The translations under genes and the position numbers were made by a program. Shown here one piece after another: positions 14,801 through 23,800 of a stretch of DNA of 43,976 bases. Source of the DNA: Nitrospira sp. UW-LDO-01 (lineage in GTDB: Bacteria > Nitrospirota > Nitrospiria > Nitrospirales > Nitrospiraceae); NCBI GenBank assembly GCA_002254365.1, contig NIUT01000122.1, positions 1-43,976 on the forward strand, in the 5' to 3' direction. Position 1 is the stretch's first letter; each line of letters opens with the position of its first letter. The notes under the pieces are model-generated. The model saw nothing but the letters and a program-made list of their open reading frames with translations, did no database searches and was not told the origin of the DNA.

Positions 14801-16823
14801 CATGGGCACTGTGTTCTGGCATGACCATGCATTCGGTGCGACGACCTGGCCGCATGGCGGGTTCGGCGTTACGATCGTGGAGCCCTTCGGATCGACCTAT
14901 CATGATCCGAAGAACGGCAAGTTGGTCTACAGCGGCCCGGTTGCAGACATTCACAGCAACGAACCGATCGGGGCGGGCGTGAGTGGGAGTTTTCGTGAGC
15001 TGATGGTATCGATCCATGACACGGTGCCGCACACCGTGAACGTGATCGAGGCCGGTAATCCTCCAGGACAGCCGGTAGAGGTTGCTCTGGAAGCTGGAAA
15101 GACCGTGTCGTTCCAGATGCCGGAAAAGATCCTGAATGCGCCGAATAAGTACATCAACGGCGGAACGCATACGACCGGCAGCGGCTTCAATTTCCGCGCG
15201 GCTCCGTTTGCACAACGTCTATCCAACAATCCGGATACCTCGAAGCTGTTCAGCAGCGCGATCCATGGAGATCCTGGGACACCGTTGATTCGGGCCTACA
15301 CAGGTGACACATTGGTCGTCCGCCTGTTGCACCAGCTCATGAATGAGTCCCACGTTTGGACGATCTCCGGTCATACGTTCCTCACAGAACGCTATGCGGC
15401 GGATGCCAATCGGAAGAACTCGATTCACGTTGGAATCGCCGAACGGTATGATTTGGTCACAAAGGCAGGCGGATTCCAGGGTATGCCGGGTGACTATATC
15501 CACTTTAATGGTAGAAGTTCCCACTTCGCAGAAGGTGGATGGGGAATCCTTCGGGTACTTGATAAGCAAGTGCCCGATCTGATGCCTTTGCCAAAGGGGA
15601 CCAATCCTTTGAGTATTCCTGCCACGCCGAGCTCAGTCTGCCCGGCGGATGCACCGGTCAAGAACTTCAGTGTGGTGGCATTGGATCGCCCAATGAAGTT
15701 GAATCCGAAAGCGCCGGATGCGATTGAAGTGGACTTCGAGCGGAAGATTGAAATGACCATGCCGGAGGGCAAAATCTTCGCGCTGGAAGGAGAAGCCACG
15801 ACGGTGTCCAGCGGTGCGACACCGCATCCGCTGACGCTACGTGCAAATTTAGGCGACTGTATCAAGGTGAATTTGACGAATAAGATGAAGGAGAGCCGGG
15901 CGTCATTCTTTGCGCCTGGATTGGCCTTTGATCCGAAGGACAGCCAAGGGTTGAACGTCGGTAACAACGGCGGCGACCAGACCATTGGTCCAGGTGAAAA
16001 ACGTCAGTACACCTATTATGCGCATCCGTCGAACAAGGAGACGACCTCCTTGGTGTGGGATGGTGGCAATATCGTCGTCAACCCACGGAACGGGTTGTAT
16101 GGCGCGATCATCATCGGCCCACGTGGCTCACAGTATCGTGATCCTGTGAGCGGTGCAGATGTCTCACAGAAGAACGCCTGGCGGGCGGACGTGATCGTGG
16201 ATACGACGCTCCCAGACAACGTTGGGAAACGGAACTACCGTGACGTGGCCCTCTTCTTCCAAGATGAGGACAACATCATCGGGACGGCATTCATGCCGTA
16301 TGTGCAGAATGTCGCGGGCTTGACGTCGGTGAACTACCGCGCAGAGCCCTACAAGTTCCGAGAAGATCAAGGATGCTCACTCGGGAAGATCTTCCAGCCT
16401 TGTGTCGTCGACAAGCCGGAGGATCCTGTGACGCCGTTGATCGAAGCGCACGCAGGCGACGCGGTCAGGATTCACGTGATCGGCGCCAATAGTGAGCAAA
16501 ACGGGATGTTTGGAGTCGAGGGCCATGAGTGGCCGATCGAGCCGTACATGCCGGGTGCTGATATGATCAGTGTTGTGGAGTACGCTGGTTCTGAAACACT
16601 CGATGTCTTCCTACGTGGCGGTGCGGGTGGTCCGTACCGTCAAGTCGGTGACTTCGTGTGGTCGAACCAACGGTTGCCCTACACGCAGTCCGGTCAGTGG
16701 GGCTATCTCCGAGTATTGCCGGCAGGTGATACCCGGATCCAGCCGCTCGGGGCTATGGGAGCGGCGGTCAAGCGGGCTGAGGTAGCGCCCCAACCGAAAG
16801 CTACTCCGACCGCGATGAAATAG
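11880..16823 (+). CDS. Giant exported multicopper oxidase, MofA-like in size (paralog 1)
   Basis: A 1647-residue secreted protein. The start is ATG 11880, preceded by GGGGAGG with six bases between. A signal peptide covers about residues 1-38 (LQSVLLAGGLFAAPGLFAAES). Copper motifs, by residue: VFHSHHPHSG about 447-456; F-L-Y-H-C-H-V-A-H-H-Y-V-A-G-M-W about 521-536, a canonical H-C-H-x3-H-x4-M type 1/type 3 motif; N-I-H-P-H-F-F-Q-F about 830; V-F-W-H-D-H-A-F-G about 976-984. Together these supply the His pairs for a trinuclear centre plus a type 1 site. The last third repeats the domain layout (PLTLRANLGDCIKVNLTNKM, RDVALFFQDED) but lacks the copper histidines. MofA of Leptothrix, linked to Mn(II) oxidation, has about the same length. 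The substrate here is unproven; metal oxidation, copper detoxification or an electron-transfer role are all possible. A terminator follows. Confidence 0.85.
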   Translation: MGVLFFKPFRGLRRSGIARMLQSVLLAGGLFAAPGLFAAESGVAPHGGHATPVAMPGWAQQLKGQTVVENAIEGRADNAQKMEMQHHRLMEKLGQQAQSDAQVQQTSGAFNNMSMMHQYMGQDGSSFLLMTDAGKGEPVLSSGGKCPAGVPVKQFDVSMINIEITLNRWLDFYPGYMYVLTEDLSKARAEETKNKEAREKDGYDPGAVTTGLQGDVIQPLVMRANPGDCVKMTLRNQMEGEDGSLFIQASSMIVSSSGKPATTTNPESIVAPGKVQEFEWYLHPQMQEGVRQFHSFSHDRELTVLGLFGAFVVEPKGSKYVDALGSGGAAPEVKSGWQVNIDNGSGPDFREFVLFYHEIGDEAFRPLNKKGDFLPQRDPLTDAYRPGGRAINYRSEPFGIDQMHLQHEYFGFEDESMAYSSYTFGDTPTTIARGYLGDPVKWRVVHGGSEVFHSHHPHSGSIRWQRSPGTEPNNLWAMGVDGPVKYPIVRTKSDRVDVEVIGPSEALDLEPECGGGGCQHLAGEFLYHCHVAHHYVAGMWGYGRFYNTLQMGAAHTDSMPDLRELPDRIGRMKLGVSSDKLIGTTVDWFGKTFKIVDKGQKTNWKSNPVVVNVKDWVEMFVPAQGKPGHTDDEKGQILSYDSTVWDWKWDGNIARGERESTAQNPKYTWAAKWEDSTRPAILFDPTTAKMAWPLFKPHFGKRVPFSANHSGAPWLEPIHQDENGERTSEPAKPGEQGRWSLCPENANRKHYNIHFVRMPITLAKKQGKEPAMVDKDGLIYVLHEEERLTRANDDLKLPAVIRANVYDCVDVLLTSEWDDDDYTNFQSSKINIHPHFFQFDTGNSDGVISGFEYEMSVRPFTMWGKKTKHGLPAPMVAKLEGAVKAGAKSLKIKMAPGATPFHVNTEVMVGMDCLDKGNDPTASLPRDKSCQEVARIKEIKGNQVTFYKPLKNNHPAGDLVSPEFVRYRWWVDVDMGTVFWHDHAFGATTWPHGGFGVTIVEPFGSTYHDPKNGKLVYSGPVADIHSNEPIGAGVSGSFRELMVSIHDTVPHTVNVIEAGNPPGQPVEVALEAGKTVSFQMPEKILNAPNKYINGGTHTTGSGFNFRAAPFAQRLSNNPDTSKLFSSAIHGDPGTPLIRAYTGDTLVVRLLHQLMNESHVWTISGHTFLTERYAADANRKNSIHVGIAERYDLVTKAGGFQGMPGDYIHFNGRSSHFAEGGWGILRVLDKQVPDLMPLPKGTNPLSIPATPSSVCPADAPVKNFSVVALDRPMKLNPKAPDAIEVDFERKIEMTMPEGKIFALEGEATTVSSGATPHPLTLRANLGDCIKVNLTNKMKESRASFFAPGLAFDPKDSQGLNVGNNGGDQTIGPGEKRQYTYYAHPSNKETTSLVWDGGNIVVNPRNGLYGAIIIGPRGSQYRDPVSGADVSQKNAWRADVIVDTTLPDNVGKRNYRDVALFFQDEDNIIGTAFMPYVQNVAGLTSVNYRAEPYKFREDQGCSLGKIFQPCVVDKPEDPVTPLIEAHAGDAVRIHVIGANSEQNGMFGVEGHEWPIEPYMPGADMISVVEYAGSETLDVFLRGGAGGPYRQVGDFVWSNQRLPYTQSGQWGYLRVLPAGDTRIQPLGAMGAAVKRAEVAPQPKATPTAMK

Positions 16824-16847
16824 CGGAACGGAGATAGTATCGCATCT

Positions 16848-16890
16848 GTGGGGGAGTCGCCTGTTTCATGCGGCTCCCCCACTTGTGTTT
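16848..16890 (+). terminator. Hairpin terminator after oxidase 1
   Basis: GTGGGGGAG (16848-16856) pairs with CTCCCCCAC (16874-16882), extended by three more pairs including one G-U, around a short loop. It is followed by a weakly T-rich tail (TTGTGTTTGT). A closely similar GGGGAGTCG...CGGCTCCCC hairpin follows the second oxidase gene. Confidence 0.75.
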
Positions 16891-16957
16891 GTAGTGATTC
16901 CAGTCCTATCGTGTAGGTTGATTGCGATGGCAAAATCAGGATACACAAGGAGTGAAT

Positions 16958-17896
16958 ATGAACATGCTGACGTGGGGGCGATTCATCATCGGGTTAATCA
17001 TGCTCGCGGGGGGCAGTCAGGCTGCCGCGTACCAAGAATATATGGTTTCAGACGGTGGAAGTATTATGGGGACGGTGTATCTCGGTGGGCAGGTCCCGAA
17101 GCCGAAAGGCTATAATCTCACGACGTTGCCTGATCCCTTCTACTGCGGCCGCATCTCAGACGGACAAGGGTGGCGGATTTTGCAGCCCTTCAATGTGGGA
17201 CTCGGTGGAGAATTTCGAGAAGTCGTGGTGTATCTCGAAGGGGTGGAGAAAGGTAAGCCGTTTGACGAGACGAGTACGCCTCAAGTTGAAGCCAAGGACT
17301 GCTTGTTTCTCCCCTTTACGATGGCGGTGAGAGACGACCAATCAGTGACCGTCGTCAATATGGATCCTGTCATGCACGATATCCAAGCGTATGAAACGTC
17401 GAATCTGGGGGCACGAGTCCTGTTCAATGTTCCGCTACCGATGAATCCAGGACATCCTCGGAACTTTAAAGATCGTAGCGATGCCGCGATGTATCACAAA
17501 CACATGGCCGGTGCTCCCACGAAACAATTGGTGAATCTCAGCAAGGGGCGCAGGATCTTCGTGATGCAGTGCGGCTTTCACGCGTATATGGAGAGTTGGG
17601 GAGTAGCGGTCAACAATCCGTACTTTGCCAAGACGGACGAGGAGGGGCGATTCGCCATCACCAACGTTCCCCCGGGTACCTATAAGTTGGTCGTCTGGCA
17701 TCCCTACGTGAGGACATCCGTTGAGCAAACGATTACGGTGCGTCCAAAAGAGACGATGGAAACGACGCTGATGGTCCAGGCTCCGACGGGTCGCCTCTAT
17801 GCCAATGAGGTCCTAGAACATGACTATGTCCGGTATAATGTGACGGAGGAAGCCCAGAAAGAGATTGATCCAATGATTCAGAAGCAGAAACGGTGA
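16958..17896 (+). CDS. Exported cupredoxin-like protein with C-terminal carboxypeptidase-regulatory-like domain (paralog 1)
   Basis: A 312-residue protein. ATG 16958 is chosen because AAGGAG lies five bases upstream; an upstream in-frame ATG at 16922 lacks this. A signal peptide spans about residues 1-26 (FIIGLIMLAGGSQAAA). Residues about 30-215 form a beta-rich domain with M-D-P-V-M-H-D-I-Q near 136-144 and Q-C-G-F-H-A-Y-M near 204-211. The His plus Cys-x2-His-x3-Met set matches type 1 copper ligands. Residues about 228-265 (GRFAITNVPPGTYKLVVWHP) are a carboxypeptidase-regulatory-like beta-sandwich. The fold recalls 'methylamine utilization protein'-type cupredoxins. It probably passes electrons to or from the preceding oxidase, though a terminator separates the two. 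A close paralog follows oxidase 2. Confidence 0.8.
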   Translation: MNMLTWGRFIIGLIMLAGGSQAAAYQEYMVSDGGSIMGTVYLGGQVPKPKGYNLTTLPDPFYCGRISDGQGWRILQPFNVGLGGEFREVVVYLEGVEKGKPFDETSTPQVEAKDCLFLPFTMAVRDDQSVTVVNMDPVMHDIQAYETSNLGARVLFNVPLPMNPGHPRNFKDRSDAAMYHKHMAGAPTKQLVNLSKGRRIFVMQCGFHAYMESWGVAVNNPYFAKTDEEGRFAITNVPPGTYKLVVWHPYVRTSVEQTITVRPKETMETTLMVQAPTGRLYANEVLEHDYVRYNVTEEAQKEIDPMIQKQKR

Positions 17897-17911
17897 GAGA
17901 AGGTTGGATCG

Positions 17912-18874
17912 ATGCAGGTTGAGGGAGCAGTGGCATCACTCGTCGGTCTCATGCGATGCATCTGGATAATCGTCGTGTGTGGGCTGCTGTCACTCATTGG
18001 TGTCCCGGCGAGGGCCGACCACGAGAGCTCGAAGCAGCCGCAGCTGTGGACGCCACATGATGAAGCCGAGCGGTTGGGGGCAATGGAGGTGCCGGGTGGA
18101 ATGGTATTGGTCCCGGCAGGATCGTTTCTTATGGGGAGTGATCCGCGAAAAGACCGTGCCGCCGGCCCGCAGGAGCAGCCACAGCATGAGGTTTATCTTG
18201 ACACGTTCAGGATCGACCGGTTCGAGGTGTCAAACGTTGAGTATCTTAGATTCGTCCTCGGGACGGGAGCAGATTGGCCGAAGTTCTGGCGAGAGAATCC
18301 ATTTCCAGAAAAGGCAATACTCCATCCCGTGATCAACGTGAGCTGGCGTGAAGCCGATGCTTTTTGCCGGTGGGCCGGTAAACGACTTCCGACTGAGGCC
18401 GAGTGGGAGAAAGCAGCCCGTGGGGTAGACGGTCGGATTTTTCCCTGGGGGAATGAGCCTGCAGGTTGGATCAAGAGTAATATTGCCCACCCTGGGTCGA
18501 AGCGAGGATTCAAGTACCCGCCGCTCGCCAATATCAATCGCTATGACAAAGGCGCCAGTCCGTACGGCGTGTATCAAATGGCCGGTAATGTCAGCGAATG
18601 GGTATCGGATTGGTTTGATCCGGAGTATTACCGGCATGGTCACGACAAGAATCCGCAAGGGCCTACGACCGGAGAACTCAAGGTCTTTCGTGGAGGGTCC
18701 TGGAACGAAGACCCGGAGGTTGCCCGCTCCGCCGGCCGCAATGGTGGTCCACCTGATCGGGAGAGTTACTTGACGGGGTTTCGCTGTGCGAAGTTCGGAG
18801 ATGATAGCAGTGGTGAGGCGTCGACTGTCGATCATGATGGTGTTGTGCAAAAGGCGATGCAGTTTTCCCAGTGA
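17912..18874 (+). CDS. Exported SUMF1/FGE-like domain protein A
   Basis: A 320-residue protein with a hydrophobic export signal at about residues 15-36 (CIWIIVVCGLLSLIGVPARA). The SUMF1 domain follows: G-G-M-V-L-V-P-A-G-S-F-L-M-G-S near 60-74, L-D-T-F-x-I-D-R-F-E-V, K-R-L-P-T-E-A-E-W-E-K-A-A-R-G near 156-170, F-P-W-G, M-A-G-N-V-S-E-W-V-S-D-W near 219-230, F-R-G-G-S-W near 261 and G-F-R-C-A. True formylglycine-generating enzymes have two copper-binding cysteines just after R-G-G-S; here that stretch reads N-E-D-P, so FGE activity is unlikely. It starts 15 bases after the cupredoxin gene. Its fold could serve as a binding scaffold or an oxidoreductase with other residues. Confidence 0.83.
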   Translation: MQVEGAVASLVGLMRCIWIIVVCGLLSLIGVPARADHESSKQPQLWTPHDEAERLGAMEVPGGMVLVPAGSFLMGSDPRKDRAAGPQEQPQHEVYLDTFRIDRFEVSNVEYLRFVLGTGADWPKFWRENPFPEKAILHPVINVSWREADAFCRWAGKRLPTEAEWEKAARGVDGRIFPWGNEPAGWIKSNIAHPGSKRGFKYPPLANINRYDKGASPYGVYQMAGNVSEWVSDWFDPEYYRHGHDKNPQGPTTGELKVFRGGSWNEDPEVARSAGRNGGPPDRESYLTGFRCAKFGDDSSGEASTVDHDGVVQKAMQFSQ

Positions 18875-18923
18875 CACCCGATATGCTGAGGGCGTTCTAC
18901 TATTTGGGGGTTGGGAGGGGATG

Positions 18924-19907
18924 ATGAGTGAAAAAACGAGCAGTACACGGGGTTGGGTATGTCGGACGCTACTCATGATCGGTGCCCTAGCGGTCATGTC
19001 CCAGACCGCAGGAGCCCTAGATACCCAAGACATCACGGTCGATTGGACCGAAGCCGGCAAGAAGCTTGCCGCTGAGCGAGTCGCGAATTGGAAAACGAAG
19101 GCAGAAATGGTGATGGTGCCAGCGGGAGAGTTTCTGATGGGCAGCGATAAGAAGACGGATCGGCTTGCCTATCGGAGTGAGATCCCTCAGCATCGTGTCT
19201 ACCTTGATGCCTTCGAGATCGGCAAGTACGAAGTGACGGCACTCGAATATTTGAAGTTCGTGCTGGCCACCAACCGCTCCCCGCAACTTGACTGGCGGTA
19301 CGATGGAGGCAACTTCCAAGACTCGATGGCTCACCATCCGATCATGCACGTGACTTGGTATGATGCCGATGCCTACTGTAAGTGGGCTGGTCAGCGCCTA
19401 CCGACGGAAGCTGAGTGGGAGAAAGCGGCACGTGGGTCAGATGGTCGGCTCTTTCCTTGGGGGCAGGAGTATGCGGGACCAACACGGGCCAATTTCGGGC
19501 GGACAGGTCTTTCCGGGCCCGTTCGTGATCGCCCTGAGCGATTACTGCTCTACCCGCCTATTATTTCAGTCGATAAGTATGAGAATGCCTTGAGTCCCTA
19601 CGGACTGTATCAGACCATCGGCAACGTTGCTGAGTGGGTCGCTGATTGGTATAACCCGGACTACTACAAGACAGCGCCTGATCGAAACCCTCAAGGGCCT
19701 GAAGCTGGAACACAAAAAGCGTTTCGCGGCGGTGGATGGATGGATAGTACCACCACGATGAGGGTGGCGATGAGGAACGGGACCGATCCGAACACGAAGA
19801 TTAATTGGTTGGGATTCCGTTGCGCAAGGTCGGTGTCTGAGAATCAATTATCGATCAAGACTTCTCATGTACGACCTGCATTGTCGCTTCTGGAAGCAGA
19901 GCACTGA
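18924..19907 (+). CDS. Exported SUMF1/FGE-like domain protein B
   Basis: A 327-residue protein starting at ATG 18924, five bases after GGGAGG; another ATG sits at 18921. Its signal peptide is about residues 12-30 (LLMIGALAVMSQTAGA). Then come W-T-E-A-G-K-K-L-A-A-E-R and the SUMF1 domain: M-V-P-A-G-E-F-L-M-G-S, R-L-P-T-E-A-E-W-E-K-A-A-R-G, I-G-N-V-A-E-W-V-A-D-W, F-R-G-G-G-W and G-F-R-C-A-R. The FGE catalytic cysteines are absent (M-D-S-T at that place). It is most like protein D at 30008-30919, sharing the block F-G-R-T-G-L-S-G-P-V-R-D-R-P-E and most of the domain. This points to duplication inside the cluster. It sits 49 bases after protein A. Confidence 0.83.
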   Translation: MSEKTSSTRGWVCRTLLMIGALAVMSQTAGALDTQDITVDWTEAGKKLAAERVANWKTKAEMVMVPAGEFLMGSDKKTDRLAYRSEIPQHRVYLDAFEIGKYEVTALEYLKFVLATNRSPQLDWRYDGGNFQDSMAHHPIMHVTWYDADAYCKWAGQRLPTEAEWEKAARGSDGRLFPWGQEYAGPTRANFGRTGLSGPVRDRPERLLLYPPIISVDKYENALSPYGLYQTIGNVAEWVADWYNPDYYKTAPDRNPQGPEAGTQKAFRGGGWMDSTTTMRVAMRNGTDPNTKINWLGFRCARSVSENQLSIKTSHVRPALSLLEAEH

Positions 19908-19956
19908 GGCATAGCGTTGTGTGATATTCTCACACGCCGATTCACTGTGCCGATTA

Positions 19957-19984
19957 AGCGAGGAACGTATAGCGAGGAACGTAT
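19957..19984 (+). repeat. 14-base tandem duplication carrying a duplicated ribosome binding site
   Basis: AGCGAGGAACGTAT occurs twice head to tail (19957-19970 and 19971-19984) directly before ATG 19985. Each copy has GAGGA; the second lies six bases from the start codon, so two Shine-Dalgarno sequences precede one gene. Confidence 0.8.
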
Positions 19985-20647
19985 ATGGTTGTCATTGGGA
20001 TGGCTTCACACATGACTCGTGCCGCGTTACGAGATTTCCGGCTTATCCTCTTCTTACTTGCCGGCCTGCTTTCGTCGAGCATTCCGTGCGTGAGTGACGC
20101 AGCACCAGGTGGAAAGACCGAGGTCCTGCCTGTGGAGAAGGCTGCGCCTGCGGCAGTGGTCATCGAGGCAGCCGGAACTGAGCAGGAATTGAGGGGCCAG
20201 ATGAGAACAAAGAACGGTGTGGTGGAATTGGCGAGTGGTGCAGTTCGGTTTTCGCTGGCGCCCACAGGAAGTTATGGCTTTATCGAGCCCAAGCAACTCG
20301 GGTTGGCATTAGTGACACAGAGCCCGGATCTGATGGTGGAGCGGATATCCTCCTCAACTGGATCCTACGAGATTCATAAGCTTGGTGATGGAAGCGGATT
20401 GCTGGTCGGTTTCGTGGGGAAGGAGGTGGTTGCTCAGATCAAGCCGAGCGAGCGACCGAAGAGCGTGCGGCTTTCGTTGTATTCGAATCCTTTCGGTGCC
20501 GCGATGACTATCGCAGCAGTTCCGTTAACGAAACTCATGGTTGACCAAATGCCACGCGCGACTGAGTCGCGCAAGCGAGATGGGCCTGTCGTGCTAGACA
20601 TGGATTTGCAAGGCACCGCAAACAGAAAATCACCTGTCGCAAAGTAG
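19985..20647 (+). CDS. Exported protein of unknown function
   Basis: A 220-residue protein. A basic N-region is followed by a hydrophobic segment (about residues 19-36, LILFLLAGLLSSSIPCVSDA). The cysteine in S-S-I-P-C could be a lipobox-like site, but the fit is weak. The rest is a beta-rich domain with GVVELASGAVRFSLAPTGSY, LMVERISSSTGSYEIHKLGD and SVRLSLYSNPFGAAMTIAAV, and a hydrophilic C-terminal tail. I recognise no family. It lies after the first SUMF1 pair and before the second oxidase promoter, so it closes the first half of the copper cluster. A tandem 14-base duplication doubles its ribosome binding site. Confidence 0.72.
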   Translation: MVVIGMASHMTRAALRDFRLILFLLAGLLSSSIPCVSDAAPGGKTEVLPVEKAAPAAVVIEAAGTEQELRGQMRTKNGVVELASGAVRFSLAPTGSYGFIEPKQLGLALVTQSPDLMVERISSSTGSYEIHKLGDGSGLLVGFVGKEVVAQIKPSERPKSVRLSLYSNPFGAAMTIAAVPLTKLMVDQMPRATESRKRDGPVVLDMDLQGTANRKSPVAK

Positions 20648-20682
20648 TGGGTGGAGTTGGAGTGATAGCTGCGACGAAAGTC

Positions 20683-20712
20683 TTGACACTCCATATAAAG
20701 TTTAAGTATGGT
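20683..20712 (+). promoter_or_regulatory. Probable promoter of the second multicopper oxidase gene
   Basis: TTGACA at 20683-20688 and TATGGT at 20707-20712 are 18 bases apart, four of six matches at -10. The leader to ATG 20879 would be about 160 bases and is AT-rich, with no other strong motif. Confidence 0.5.
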
Positions 20713-20878
20713 GCATCATTGAGTATTTTTTACAAATGTTAATTCAAGGTGTGACTTATCTGAGAGGTTTTCGTCCTATATCAAAAACGTCTTCGTTCTG
20801 AATATCCTAAAATATAAAAGAGTAGGCCAATTTAGTGGTCGCTCTGTCCACTTTCCAACTTAGCAAGGAGGTCGGTCC

Positions 20879-23800
20879 ATGCTTGGTTTCGGTTCACCTT
20901 ACAATAGAGTCTTGCGCGGGCTCGCTGGAATAGCATTTCTAGCGATACCGGCAGTGGCGACTGCCGAGAGTTCATCACACGTCGCGATGAATCATCAGTT
21001 GCCGGCTTGGGCTGAACAGCTCAAGGGTCAGACCATCGTTGAAGACGCCATGTCTGGTCAGGCTAACCGAGCTGCGATGGTTGAACAGCAGCACCAGCGC
21101 ATCATGGAGCATATGTCCAAGGATCCGCAAGTGCAGGCGGTCAATACCGGTATGTACAACACCTCCGCCATGATGCATCAGTACGGAGCGGGCGGGCAGG
21201 ATCTATTGCTCATGTCGGATCCTCGCGCAGAACCAGTAGCCTCGACCCCAGGCGGTCGGTGTCCAGCCACTGCGCCTGTGAAGCAATACAATGTCTCCAC
21301 GATAAACGTCGAGATCACGCTTAATCAGTGGCTCGATTTTTATCCGGGCTACATGTACGTCTTGGACGAAGATATCGATAAGGTGCGAGCTGAAGAAACC
21401 AAGAACAAGGAAGCACGGGAAAAAGAGGGGTTTGATCCAGGGGCTGTGATTCCCGGGGTGCAGGCCCAGTGGATTCAGCCTTTGACGATCCGTGCGAATC
21501 AGGGCGATTGTCTGAAGATTAAGCTAAGCAATAAGTTGGAGGGTGGCGAGGAAGTCAGTCTCCATATCCACGGTTCGTCGATGGTCGTGAGTAAGACAGG
21601 AGCGGCGGCCACCACGAGTAACGCTGACGCTATCGCTGCCAAGGACAAGCCCGTGGAGTTGGAATGGTACATCCATCCCGACCTGCAGGAGGGCGTTCGT
21701 CAGTTTCATACATATAGCAACGATCGTGAGTTGACGGTTATGGGCATGTTCGGTTCTTTTGTCGTGGAACCCAAAGGCTCCACCTACTGGGAACCGCTCG
21801 GAACCGGAGATGCGACGCCGGCCACCAGTGGCTGGCAGGTCATGATCAAGAACGGGACCGGTCCTGACTTCCGTGAATTTGTGTTGTATTACCACGAAGT
21901 CGGCGACGAAGCCTTCCGTCCACTCAATAAGAAGGGTGATTTCTTGCCGCAACGTGATCCGTTGACGGATACGTACCGTCCAGGCGGCCGCGCGATCAAC
22001 TATCGAAGCGAGCCGTTCGGGATCAATAACATGCATTTACAACATGAATACTTTGGGTTTGAAGATGAGTCGATGGGGTATAGTTCCTATACCTTCGGCG
22101 ATGCCTCTCCAACGATCCCTCGCTCCTACATGGGTGATCCTGCGAAGTTTCGTCTTGTTCATGGTGGATCGGAAGTCTTCCATAGCCATCATCCGCATGG
22201 TGGGTCGATCCGATGGCCACGGAGCCCGCGAGCCATCGATGACATGAATCTCTGGGCCACAGCGATGAATGGTCCGGTCAAGTATCCGGTCATCCGCGCG
22301 AAGACTGATCGAGTTGATGTGGAAGTTGTCGGTCCGTCCGAGGCGTTGGACCTGGAGACAGAGTGCGGCTCCGGGCTTTGCCAACAGCTCGCCGGTGATT
22401 TCCTGTTCCATTGCCACGTGGCGCATCATTACGTTTCAGGTATGTGGGGTTACTGGCGTGTGTACAACACTATTCAGCAGGGCGAGATGCGGAACGATGT
22501 GATGCCAGATCTGCGCGAACTACCGGATCGCAAAGGCCGTATCAAAACACCGATTTCATCGGACAAGCTCATCGGTCAAACCGTTGATTGGTTCGGCACT
22601 CAGTTTAAGATCATCGAGAAGGGGAAGAGTAACTGGAAGGGCAATCCCGCCACGATTACGATCAAGGATTGGGTGGCGATGCAGTTGCCGCCGGCGGGGA
22701 AGCCTGGCCATAAGGAAGACGAGAAGGGGCAGATTGTCTCCTACGATGCTACGGTGTTGGATTGGGCTTGGGAAGGCAATCGGGCGATGAGCGAAAAGGA
22801 AAGCACGATTGTTAACCCGAAGTATGTCTCAAGCCATCCGGGCAAGCGGCATCCACTCATGTTTGAGCCGTTGACAGGGAAGGTGGCGTGGCCCCATCTT
22901 ACCCCGCACTTTGGAAAACGGGTCATGTTTTCTCCGAATCACGTCGGGGCGCCATGGTTGGAGATGATCCGTCGTGACGACAACGGAGAGGAGAGTCTCG
23001 ATCAAGCCAAGCCAGGCGAGCAAGGGAATTGGAGCCTTTGTCCGGTGAATGCCGGACGGAAGAATTACAATGTCCATTTCATCAAGGTGCCGATCAAGAT
23101 TGCCAAGGCGCAAGGGAACGAGCCGGCCGTTATTGATCAGAATGGCTTGATCTACGTGTTGCACGAAGAGGAAGCAGCGGTTCGTGCCAACGACGATCTC
23201 AAGTATCCATTGGTCGTACGAGGGAACATCTATGACTGCGTGGATTGGACATTGACTAGTGAGTGGGATGATGATGATTACACGAATTTCCAGGCGTCAA
23301 AAATTAACACACACTGGCACTTCCTCCAGTTTGATAATCAGGCCTCGGACGGTGTAATCACGGGCTTCTCCTATGAACAGTCCGTTCGTCCGTTCACGAT
23401 GCTCGAGAAGAAGAATCCAAAGGGGCTTCCCGCTCCGATGAATACGGTGTTGACTTCGGCCGTAAAGAAGGGTGCTAAAACAATCTCGGTGAAGAATGCC
23501 AAACAGTATCACGTCGGAACCTTGATCATGGTCGGCGCCGATAATGTGAAGGGGAATGAGATTGCACGCATCATAGCCATCAAAGGCGATCAGCTTACGT
23601 TGTCCAAGGGGTTAAAAAACGATCACCCTGCCAAGGACATTGTGACGGTCGAGTTTGTTCGTCAGCGTTTCTGGGTGGATGCGGATGTGGGAACCGTTTT
23701 TTGGCATGACCACGCGTTCGGGGCGACGACCTGGCCACATGGCGGGTTTGGGACCTTTATCGCGGAGCCTGTCGGGTCAACCTATCATGATCCTACGACA

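Noticed and set aside
17912-19907. Naming the SUMF1 proteins formylglycine-generating enzymes
   Set aside because: The catalytic cysteine pair is missing and no sulfatase gene is in the window.
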